Below are positions 1-5,432 of a stretch of DNA of 5,927 nucleotides, piece after piece; the stretch's first letter is position 1; the number at the start of each line of letters is the position of its first letter. Under the pieces are notes generated by a model, which did not search any database, was not told the origin of the DNA, and saw nothing but the letters and a program-made list of their open reading frames with translations. Where the stretch lies: contig JAITAP010000084.1 in NCBI GenBank assembly GCA_031284065.1, forward strand, positions 1-5,927. The letters are read 5' to 3'. This DNA comes from Prevotellaceae bacterium. GTDB lineage: Bacteria > Bacteroidota > Bacteroidia > Bacteroidales > UBA932. Both the position numbers and the translations under genes were made by a program.

Positions 1-1
1 T

Positions 2-400
2 TGGGCTGCCGCCGTAGCGCTGGCTGTGGCGCTAAGCGCAGGCTTACCGTCCTGCGACAAGGATGAGCAAATAGATCCAACGCAAGAAAAAATAAACGCG
101 CTGAACGCCGAAATCAACATACTGGACAATCAAGTCCGCGCCGCTTTTGTCCCTGCAAAGACATCGCCATACGACATCGCGGAAAGTTTTGACGCTATGT
201 TTGAGACAGAAGAAATGAAATTATTCGGGCGCAAGGCTTTAAATATTGAAGATTCATGCAATGTCGTGCCCCCATTGGTTGAAAGATTGAAGAAAGCGGG
301 AGAATTTGGAAATCCAGAAAATGTAACCATCCTGTATAATCTGGCATTGGAAGATCTGGCTAAACGTGCCGAACGTGATTCGTTAACCCAACAAAAATAA
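2..400 (+). CDS. Small lipoprotein, left copy of tandem pair (5' end outside window)
   Basis: The frame is already open at base 2 and ends in TAA, so the true start lies left of the window. The visible protein begins with a hydrophobic signal-peptide core (WAAAVALAVALSAGLPSC), whose Cys (codon 53-55) is the likely lipidation site. After it come Asp-Lys-Asp-Glu, a short helix with heptad-spaced hydrophobics, and a charged C-terminal half. It is nearly identical to the gene 532 bp downstream. Protein differences, this copy against the other, are W/R and A/V just before the hydrophobic core, A/S before the lipobox, E/G, V/A, and T/I plus Q/H near the end. I do not recognise the family and assign no function. 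Apparent starts inside the signal core, such as the GTG at 26, would remove the signal and are unlikely. Confidence 0.72.
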   Translation, partial: WAAAVALAVALSAGLPSCDKDEQIDPTQEKINALNAEINILDNQVRAAFVPAKTSPYDIAESFDAMFETEEMKLFGRKALNIEDSCNVVPPLVERLKKAGEFGNPENVTILYNLALEDLAKRAERDSLTQQK

Positions 401-494
401 ATTCAACCAATTAATTCTTTCGTCGTAAACAAGCCGAACCACGCGACAGTAAACAAGGAGTAGGCGCAACAAGCAAGTGAAAAATCTTATTGCA

Positions 495-932
495 ATGAAA
501 AGAATTACATTTTACCAAGGCATGGCAGCCTTGCGGGTTGCCGCCGTAGCGCTGGCTGTGGCGCTAAGCTCAGGCTTACCGTCCTGCGACAAGGATGAGC
601 AAATAGATCCAACGCAAGAAAAAATAAACGCGCTGAACGCCGAAATCAACATACTGGACAACCAAGTCCGCGCCGCTTTTGTCCCTGCAAAGACATCGCC
701 ATACGACATCGCGGAAAGTTTTGACGCTATGTTTGAGACAGAAGGAATGAAATTATTCGGGCGCAAGGCTTTAAATATTGAAGACTCATGCAATGTCGTG
801 CCCCCATTGGTTGAAAGATTGAAGAAAGCGGGAGAATTTGGAAATCCAGAAAATGCAACCATCCTGTATAATCTGGCATTGGAAGATCTGGCTAAACGTG
901 CCGAACGTGATTCGTTAATCCACCAAAAATAA
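495..932 (+). CDS. Small lipoprotein, right copy of tandem pair (145 aa)
   Basis: This predicted surface or outer-membrane lipoprotein has no family I recognise. From the ATG at 495, residues 1-3 are MKR, residues 11-28 are a hydrophobic stretch, and LPSC ends at Cys31, a relaxed lipobox of the kind common in Bacteroidota. Cys31 is followed by Asp-Lys-Asp-Glu-Gln, matching the K-(D/E)2 type of lipoprotein export signal known in Bacteroidota. Residues 41-62 form a probable short coiled coil, with I44, L47, I51, L54 and V58 at perfect heptad spacing. The rest is charged and helical, with one further Cys at 99. The start is uncertain: an in-frame GTG at 477 adds six residues, and ATG 522 (MAALRV) would also give a workable signal peptide. 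An AAGGAG lies at 455-460, too far from either start to decide. Its GC content looks lower than that of the metabolic genes to the right. Confidence 0.75.
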   Translation: MKRITFYQGMAALRVAAVALAVALSSGLPSCDKDEQIDPTQEKINALNAEINILDNQVRAAFVPAKTSPYDIAESFDAMFETEGMKLFGRKALNIEDSCNVVPPLVERLKKAGEFGNPENATILYNLALEDLAKRAERDSLIHQK

Positions 933-1019
933 ATTCAACCAATGTTTTAATGCCAGCCACGCATTGCGTTTAGGTGCGGGGGATTTTACCTCTTTATTAT
1001 GGCGGGAGGAGTAGAGATT

Positions 1020-1091
1020 ATGAAAACCAACATTCGGCAAAATCGCGCCTTTTCCGGTAAAAACGTGGGAAAATTAGGAATTACGAATTAG
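1020..1091 (+). CDS. Doubtful 23-aa small ORF with strong ribosome site
   Basis: ATG at 1020 opens a 23-residue frame (MKTNIRQNRAFSGKNVGKLG, then ITN) that ends in TAG. Its main support is GGAGGAG at 1005-1011, eight bases before the start, the best Shine-Dalgarno match in the window, although Bacteroidota seldom depend on one. The peptide is basic, with no signal, membrane segment or recognisable motif. Its last codons run into the ATTAGGA heptamer repeats, which suggests a decayed gene start rather than a working one. A real small peptide or a leader peptide is possible but unsupported. Confidence 0.18.
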   Translation: MKTNIRQNRAFSGKNVGKLGITN

Positions 1092-1093
1092 GG
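1073..1093. repeat. Three tandem heptamers
   Basis: Three contiguous 7-bp units read ATTAGGA, ATTACGA and ATTAGGG. It is a short simple repeat ten bases left of the large inverted repeat, and it overlaps the end of the doubtful small ORF. Confidence 0.6.
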
Positions 1094-1102
1094 TTTGCGC
1101 CA

Positions 1103-1285
1103 AAAACCTCATTTTCACCTAATTCCAACAACAAAAACAACCTCAGTAGCATATACAACCCCCAACCTTATTACCTCATTCAATCGCTTTGCAATGAGGT
1201 AATGAGGTTGGGGGATGTGTTTGCAACGCTCTTTGCTTGCTACTGAGGTTGTTTTGTTAGGAAAATGAGGTAGAAATGAGGTTTT
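1103..1285. repeat. 183-bp imperfect inverted repeat made of AATGAGGT octamers
   Basis: Three nested paired blocks share one centre. The outer block 1103-1114 pairs with 1274-1285 (12 bp perfect). The middle block 1134-1150 pairs with 1239-1255 (17 bp perfect). The inner block 1159-1180 pairs with 1193-1214 (22 bp with one G-T wobble), around a 12-base loop at 1181-1192. The octamer AATGAGGT occurs exactly at 1193, 1201, 1264 and 1275 on the plus strand, and as its complement at 1106 and 1173. The inner stem alone would make a very stable hairpin in DNA or RNA. Possible roles are a bidirectional terminator between convergent genes, a MITE-like element without a recognisable target duplication, or a structured RNA. 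I cannot choose between them. Confidence 0.85.
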
Positions 1286-1317
1286 AATACGTCCGCTCAC
1301 ATTTCCCCCACCTGCAT

Positions 1318-1358
1318 TGAGGCTGTTTTTGTTAGAGAAATTGGGTAGAAATGAGGTT
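1318..1358 (+). repeat. Extra direct copy of the inverted-repeat right arm
   Basis: This 41-bp stretch matches 1244-1283 imperfectly. It shares TGAGG-TGTTTT, GTTAG, and an identical GGGTAGAA/GAGGTAGAA-type block followed by AATGAGGTT. It carries a fifth plus-strand AATGAGGT at 1350 and degenerate copies at 1316 and 1340. It ends 11 bases before the lyase stop codon. It could compete with the nearer copy to pair with the left arm at 1103-1150. Confidence 0.7.
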
Positions 1359-1369
1359 AAGGCTCGCCT

Positions 1370-2827
1370 CTACAAGCTTTCCCCGAAATCTTTTTTGAAC
1401 TTTGCCACGAGCTGCTGGGGCCAGTCGGAGACGGGCTCCAGCCCGCCCATGAAGAAGCGGAGCACGGGCGGCTCGTACACGAACCTCAGGCCACCAATCA
1501 GGCTGCGGTTTTCGTAGAGCCACGTCAGGCGGTCTTCCACGTACTTTACCTGCGAAAGCGTAAAGACGCGGCGGGGCACGGCGAGCCGCAGCAGCTCCAT
1601 GTCGGCGTAGGTTTCGTTGCCGTACTCGTCGCGCTGGTTGGAGATGGAGCCTCTCTCCATGCCGCGCACGCCCGATACGAGGTAGAAGGCGGCCGCCAGC
1701 GATCCTGCGGGGTACTGCGCCTGCGGAATGTGGGCGCAAATCTGCATGGCGTCCACGTGGCAGCCGAGCACGCCTGCGGGGGTAACCACCGGAATCCCCT
1801 TGCCGTCGAGCGCGTTTACGAGGTATTCGATGAACTGCGGGCTTTGGCAAATCATGCTTTCGTCGAGCGTTTCGCGCAGGCCTACCGCCATGGCCTCAAT
1901 TTCGCGCACCGAGATGCCTCCGTAGGTCAAAAATCCCTCAAAAAGCGGCACCAGCGGCTCAAATTCGCGGTATATTTCGAGGCTGTTGGTGCAAATTCCT
2001 CCGCCCCGCGACGAGCTCAACTTTCGCGCCGAAAAATATACAATGTCCGAGAGCTCGGTCATGGCAAGGATAATTTCCGCCATCGACTTGTCGGCAAACT
2101 CCGGCTCGCGCTGCTTTACGAGGTAGGCATTTTCACCCAGCAGGCTGGCGTCGAGCACCAGCTTAATGCCGTACTTGTCGGCTATGGCGCGCACCTCGCG
2201 CAGGTTGGCAATCGAAAAGGGTTGCCCGCCGATGAGGTTCGTCGAGGCCTCCATGCGAATGTAGGGGATGTTTTTCACCCCGTGCTGCTCGATGACCTCC
2301 TTGAGCTTTGCCGTGTTCATGTTGCCCTTAAAGGGGTGGCTGCTCCTGATGTTGTACGCTTCGTCGTAGAGCAGCTCCACGATTTTTCCGCCGTACTGCG
2401 TAATGTGCGCCAGCGCGGTGGTAAAGTGGTAGTTCATGGGGACGAGGCTGCCCTTTTTCACGTAGGCGTTGGAGATGATATTTTCGGCGGCGCGTCCCTG
2501 GTGCGCAGGCAGCAGGTATTTTTTGCCGAGCACCTCTTCCACCGCCGTTTTGAGGCGGTAAAAGCTTTGCGAGCCTGCGTATGCGTCGTCGGCCATCATC
2601 ATGGCGGCCATTTGCCGGTCGCTCATAGCGTTTGTTCCGCTATCGGTGAGCATGTCCAGAAATACGTCAACGGTGTTGAGGCGAAACGTGTTGAAGCCGC
2701 CCTCGTGCAGGGCTTCAAGGCGTCGCTCAATGGGAACAAGGTGCAGCTTTTGCACCACGCGCACTTTGTGCAGCTCCAGCGGAATATTTTCTCCGCTGTA
2801 AAATTTTACTTGGGGAGATTGACTCAT
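1370..2827 (-). CDS. Beta-eliminating lyase, tryptophanase/tyrosine phenol-lyase family, diverged (485 aa)
   Basis: This is a cytosolic PLP enzyme of the family that splits an aromatic amino acid into arene, pyruvate and ammonia. Residues 45-90 (NTFRLNT, LTDSGTNAMSD, DAYAGS) and the rest align best, from memory, with tyrosine phenol-lyase (TPL). Conserved positions with TPL numbering in brackets: Q110-G111-R112 (98-100), F135 (123), N197 (185), D226 (214), S266 (254), the Schiff-base lysine K269 (257), R414 (404) and Y83 (71). The ring pocket is TPL-like: T136 (T124), R392 (R381), F458 (F448, where tryptophanase has His463). Odd changes: R217 is L229, K256 is R268, D258 is L270, N262 is R274, E69 is D81, and GGHA is GVLG at 352-355. 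It is about 14 to 29 residues longer than tryptophanase and TPL, with extra sequence at both ends. The start ATG lacks a clear ribosome site. The family is sure; the substrate is not, so I give no symbol. Confidence 0.9.
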   Translation of the reverse strand: MSQSPQVKFYSGENIPLELHKVRVVQKLHLVPIERRLEALHEGGFNTFRLNTVDVFLDMLTDSGTNAMSDRQMAAMMMADDAYAGSQSFYRLKTAVEEVLGKKYLLPAHQGRAAENIISNAYVKKGSLVPMNYHFTTALAHITQYGGKIVELLYDEAYNIRSSHPFKGNMNTAKLKEVIEQHGVKNIPYIRMEASTNLIGGQPFSIANLREVRAIADKYGIKLVLDASLLGENAYLVKQREPEFADKSMAEIILAMTELSDIVYFSARKLSSSRGGGICTNSLEIYREFEPLVPLFEGFLTYGGISVREIEAMAVGLRETLDESMICQSPQFIEYLVNALDGKGIPVVTPAGVLGCHVDAMQICAHIPQAQYPAGSLAAAFYLVSGVRGMERGSISNQRDEYGNETYADMELLRLAVPRRVFTLSQVKYVEDRLTWLYENRSLIGGLRFVYEPPVLRFFMGGLEPVSDWPQQLVAKFKKDFGESL

Positions 2828-2856
2828 AAATTTATCACTCTGCTATTAAACAATTA

Positions 2857-2873
2857 CTTATAGCCCGTATAAG
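2857..2873. promoter_or_regulatory. 17-bp perfect dyad upstream of lyase start
   Basis: CTTATAGCCCGTATAAG has 6-bp perfect arms (CTTATA/TATAAG) around a 5-base centre and lies 30 bp upstream of the lyase ATG. The overlapping GCCC (2863-2866) and GGGC (2873-2876) could form an alternative short hairpin. Size and position fit an operator for a dimeric repressor in the lyase leader, but an AT-rich chance palindrome is also possible. Confidence 0.35.
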
Positions 2874-3152
2874 GGCATTTGTTTGTGGGTAAAAAAAGCG
2901 CAAGTTACAAAATGTTAAGCAAAGTAGGAAGAAAAAGTAAAGAAAAATCAGAAAAATTAAACATTTTCTACGCTTCAGCTTGGGTCGAAACGGGTAACTC
3001 GCTTTCTTTATGAATGTTTGGCAGTAGAAATTTGTCCGCAGAAAGAGATGAAATTGTAGCTGTATTTTGCGCCATGTTCGCGCCGCCGTTCCGCCCGTAG
3101 CGGCGCACGCCTCCCCGCCGGCAGGAGCCCCGCCCCCTCCCGAAGCCGGCAA

Positions 3153-3192
3153 GCCCTGAAAGGGCGCAATCATTAGCGTAGGGCAACGCCCT
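3153..3192. repeat. Paired GC-rich hairpins, candidate REP-like element
   Basis: GCCCT-GAA-AGGGC (3153-3165) and AGGGC-AAC-GCCCT (3180-3192) are two perfect 5-bp hairpins with 3-base loops and related stems in opposite order, separated by 14 bases. They begin 14 bases past the pump gene's stop codon (minus direction). From memory, similar AGGGC / CCCTTTCAGGG pairs are scattered through intergenic regions of some Bacteroidota genomes, and this suggests a repetitive palindromic element. It may also help end the ispE-MATE transcript, though no T-run follows. Confidence 0.5.
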
Positions 3193-3205
3193 GCGCGCGC
3201 CGCCC

Positions 3206-4549
3206 TCATTTTTTTTTGCTAAACGCCCGGATAGCCCTGACGAATATTACCGCCGTTACCACCGACGCCACGAAATCGGCTATCGGCATGCTGCTCCACA
3301 CGCCGAGCGTGTGGAAAAAGTGCGGGAGAATGAGCAGGCAGGGCGCCAGGAACAGCATTTGCCGGGTGAGCGACAGAAAAATGGCAACCTTGGGCTTCCC
3401 GATGGACAGGAAAAAGTTGGAGGCCACCATCTGAAAGCCCACCAGCGGGAAAACGGCAAAGATAACGTGTATGCCCTGCACGGAGGCCTGCGTGAGCTCC
3501 GCGTCGGTGGTGAACCACCCGACAATGAACGTGGGAAAGAGCTGGCACACCAGCGTGCCGAACGTGGTAACGCCTATTCCCCACCAGATGGTCAGGCGGG
3601 TAACCTTGCTCACGCGGTCAAAGAGGCGCGCCCCGTAGTTGTAGCCCACAATGGGCTGCATACCCTGGTTTAGCCCCATGACTATCATCACAAAAAGAAA
3701 AACAACGCGGTTGATTACGCCGTAAGCGCCAATGGCCACGTCCCCGCCGTACTCCTTGAGCGCCTTGTTGATGAGAATTACTATCAGGCAGGCGCAGGCG
3801 TTCATCAGGAACGGCGACAGCCCGATGGACAGTATGCCCTTGACCAGCTCGGATTTCAGCCGGAATATTCCCCGCTGAAAGTGCACCACGCCGTCGGGCT
3901 TTGCGAGGTGCGCCATTTGTAGGATGAGCGAAATGGTTTGCGCGATAACGGTTGCCCACGCCGCCCCCTTAACGCCCCACCCGAAGCCAAAAATGAACAG
4001 GGGCGCCAGCGCGCAGTTTACGCCCACCGACAGGAGCGTAACGTACATCGCCATGCGCGGGTACCCCGCCGACCGGATGATGGCGTTGAGCCCAAAGTAC
4101 ATGTGGGTAACCACGTTGCCCAGCAGGATAATCCGCATGAAGTCCCGCGCGTGGGGGATGGTGTTTTCGCTTGCCCCAAAAAAGTAGAGCACCTCGTCCA
4201 GAAAGGGGAAGCAGAGCAGCGAAAAGAGTACGCCAAAGATAATGTTCAGCGCCAGCACGTTGCCCAGCACGCGGTTGGCGCTGCGGTAGTCCCTTTGCCC
4301 CAGCTTGACCGAAACCAGCGTGGATGCGCCCACGCCCACGAGCGACCCAAAGGCGGCGGCAAGGTTCATCAGCGGGTAGGTGAGCGCCAGCCCGGCGATA
4401 GCCCAGCGGCCTACGCCGTGCCCAATAAAAACGCTATCGACAATGTTGTAGAGCGACGAGGCTACCATGGCGACAATTGCCGGAAGCGCATACTGCCCCA
4501 GCAGCTTTCCAATGCGCTCGGCGCCTAATGCAAGCGGTGTAGTTGACAT
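3206..4549 (-). CDS. MATE-family multidrug efflux transporter, MepA-like (447 aa)
   Basis: This inner-membrane antiporter of the MATE family uses a Na+ or H+ gradient to export cationic drugs or metabolites. It consists almost entirely of hydrophobic segments in two halves, consistent with twelve membrane helices. Diagnostic stretches are the first helix with N35-x-x-D38 (YNIVDSVFIG), the loop NAIIRSAGYPRMAMY at 155-169, and QGMQPIVGYNYGA at 295-307 in the second half, the pattern of MepA-type members. FFLSIGKPKVA at 379-389 is the second-half repeat of the 155-169 loop. The length fits the family (about 450 aa). The protein ends in a basic SKKK tail from an A-run. The start is nine bases after the ispE stop, so the two are almost certainly cotranscribed. 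The substrate cannot be read from sequence; a role in resistance is only a family-based guess. Confidence 0.93.
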   Translation of the reverse strand: MSTTPLALGAERIGKLLGQYALPAIVAMVASSLYNIVDSVFIGHGVGRWAIAGLALTYPLMNLAAAFGSLVGVGASTLVSVKLGQRDYRSANRVLGNVLALNIIFGVLFSLLCFPFLDEVLYFFGASENTIPHARDFMRIILLGNVVTHMYFGLNAIIRSAGYPRMAMYVTLLSVGVNCALAPLFIFGFGWGVKGAAWATVIAQTISLILQMAHLAKPDGVVHFQRGIFRLKSELVKGILSIGLSPFLMNACACLIVILINKALKEYGGDVAIGAYGVINRVVFLFVMIVMGLNQGMQPIVGYNYGARLFDRVSKVTRLTIWWGIGVTTFGTLVCQLFPTFIVGWFTTDAELTQASVQGIHVIFAVFPLVGFQMVASNFFLSIGKPKVAIFLSLTRQMLFLAPCLLILPHFFHTLGVWSSMPIADFVASVVTAVIFVRAIRAFSKKK

Positions 4550-4558
4550 ATATTTTTT

Positions 4559-5371
4559 TCAGCTTATTTTTTGCTTAAACAGGGTGCAGCCCGCAAAAAG
4601 GCGCTCCACGCCGGCGGGGATTTTCTCAAAGAGGCCAAACACGGCCGCGCCGCTCCCCGACATGGCGGCGTAGCGCGCTCCGCAGCCGTAGAGCGCGGCC
4701 TTTACGCGCCCTATCGACGGGTACTTTGCAAAGACAGACGGCTCAAAATCGTTGACGAGCGTCTCTCTCCACGCCTCCACGCCCTGGCTTACGACGCGCC
4801 GCAGGTCGGCTGTCGGCGCTTTTGGCGCGACTCCGGCGTACGCCTCGGCAGTGCTGACGCACAGCGGCGGCTTGACCACCAGCAGCTCGTAGCCCGCAAG
4901 GCTGACCGCTGCCGGCTGCAAGATTTCGCCGCGCCCTGTTGCCAGCATCGGGGTGTTGTAGATGAAAAAGGCGCAGTCGCTGCCCAGCTGCGCGGCGTAC
5001 TCGGCCAGCCTGCGCTGCGGGAGCGCAAGGCGAAAAACTTCGTTTAGCGCGCGCAGCACAAAGGCGGCGTTGCTCGACCCCCCGCCAAGCCCCCCGCCAA
5101 GCGGTATCTGCTTGTGCAGGAAAATGTCGGCGCCCGGCAAGCCAAAATCTTTTTGCAGCAGGCGAAACGCCTTTGCGCACAGGTTGCTCTCCTGCTCCAC
5201 GTCCATGCGCAGACCCGTGCAGCGCAGGGTGAGCGATTTGCCCGGAAGCGTCTCCACCATGTCGCACCACCCAACGGGGAAGAATACTGTTTCGATGCTG
5301 TGAAAACCGTCGGGGCGACGCTGCGTAACGTGCAGGCCAAGGTTGATTTTTGCGTTGGAGAACAGGAGCAT
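4559..5371 (-). CDS. ispE: 4-diphosphocytidyl-2-C-methyl-D-erythritol kinase (270 aa)
   Basis: IspE uses ATP to phosphorylate the 2-hydroxyl of CDP-methylerythritol, the fourth step of the MEP route to isoprenoids, in the cytosol. It is a GHMP kinase. The N-terminal NAKINLGL carries catalytic Lys8. The glycine-rich ATP loop is P90-LGGGLGGGSSNAA (90-103), D132 in GSDCAFF is the catalytic Asp, and SGSGAAVF at 238-245 is the third GHMP motif. The RPDGFHSIETVF block (19-30) is typical of the substrate site. Length is close to the family norm. I chose ATG 5371 over the in-frame ATG at 5410, which would add 13 residues. MLLFSNAKINLGL matches the usual family start, and a TATCTTTG promoter box lies inside the longer version. 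The gene leads an apparent operon with the downstream MATE gene. Confidence 0.95.
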   Translation of the reverse strand: MLLFSNAKINLGLHVTQRRPDGFHSIETVFFPVGWCDMVETLPGKSLTLRCTGLRMDVEQESNLCAKAFRLLQKDFGLPGADIFLHKQIPLGGGLGGGSSNAAFVLRALNEVFRLALPQRRLAEYAAQLGSDCAFFIYNTPMLATGRGEILQPAAVSLAGYELLVVKPPLCVSTAEAYAGVAPKAPTADLRRVVSQGVEAWRETLVNDFEPSVFAKYPSIGRVKAALYGCGARYAAMSGSGAAVFGLFEKIPAGVERLFAGCTLFKQKIS

Positions 5372-5396
5372 TGGAATTTTTGAGCTTTGAATTGCG

Positions 5397-5404
5397 CAAA
5401 GATA
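5397..5404 (-). promoter_or_regulatory. Bacteroidota-type -7 box for ispE operon
   Basis: The minus strand reads TATCTTTG, a full match to the TAnnTTTG -7 consensus of the Bacteroidota primary sigma factor. It lies 25 bases from the chosen ispE ATG, leaving a short leader of roughly 15-20 nt. No convincing TTTG -33 element stands at the usual distance. An 8-bp match alone is weak evidence, but its place at the head of the operon strengthens it. Confidence 0.5.
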
Positions 5405-5432
5405 CATCATAAATTTTGAATGAGAGGCTTGT

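Larger units (their letters stand above)
1..943 (+). repeat. Tandem gene duplication, 532-bp period
   Basis: Bases 8-411 match 540-943 at a constant offset of 532 with seven mismatches and no gaps, about 98% identity. The mismatches are at 38, 130, 213, 253, 324, 387 and 391 of the left copy. Three more differences fall in the first seven bases of the window. Similarity stops sharply 11 bases after the stop codon: both copies share ATTCAACCAAT, then diverge. Because the window opens inside the left copy, the array could be longer. Confidence 0.95.
944..1369. other. Convergent intergenic region, repeat-rich, no convincing gene
   Basis: This 426-bp gap lies between the 3' ends of the lipoprotein gene (plus) and the lyase gene (minus). 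It holds a doubtful 23-codon ORF with a good ribosome site, three tandem heptamers, and a long inverted repeat plus an extra arm copy built from AATGAGGT octamers. The two genes face each other here, so the hairpins could end transcription in both directions, but no U-tract typical of an intrinsic terminator follows them. A 61-codon minus-strand frame at 1115-1300 simply follows the inverted repeat and is not called. Confidence 0.7.
2828..3205. other. 378-bp non-coding gap between MATE gene and lyase gene
   Basis: Both flanking genes are on the minus strand, so this is the 3' side of the pump gene and the 5' side of the lyase. The half nearer the lyase (about 2828-3060) is very AT-rich and holds a 17-bp dyad. 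The half nearer the pump is very GC-rich (about 3070-3205) and holds two small perfect hairpins and further GCCGGC inverted copies at 3118-3123 and 3145-3150. I found no clean TAnnTTTG box for the lyase; the nearest is TACTTTG (2926-2920, minus), one base short. Minus-strand open frames here cross both halves, lack any family resemblance, and are not called. Confidence 0.65.

Noticed and set aside
26..28. GTG as start of the left lipoprotein copy
   Set aside because: It falls within the signal-peptide core; the frame is open to the left edge and matches the longer right copy.
512..862. 116-codon minus-strand frame, also present in part in the left lipoprotein copy
   Set aside because: It is antisense to the lipoprotein gene, and its repetition only reflects the duplication.
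1115..1300. 61-codon minus-strand frame
   Set aside because: It lies almost wholly within the inverted repeat, so its coding appearance follows from repeat structure.
1360..1369. AGGC-TC-GCCT hairpin as lyase terminator
   Set aside because: It has only 4 bp with a 2-base loop and no adjacent T-run on the transcribed strand, so it is too weak to call.
1730..2863. 377-codon open frame on the plus strand
   Set aside because: It is antisense to the lyase gene, rich in Arg, His and Val from the complement of GC-rich codons, with no family motif; the lyase on the other strand is unmistakable.
2835..3209. Minus-strand frames of 124 and 72 codons between lyase and MATE genes
   Set aside because: They cross a GC-rich repeat half and an AT-rich half, with abrupt change in composition and no recognisable domain; they read through the hairpin pair.
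3938..4528. 196-codon plus-strand frame opposite the MATE gene
   Set aside because: It is antisense to clear transmembrane coding sequence, with strongly biased Arg/Gln/His/Pro content and no motif.
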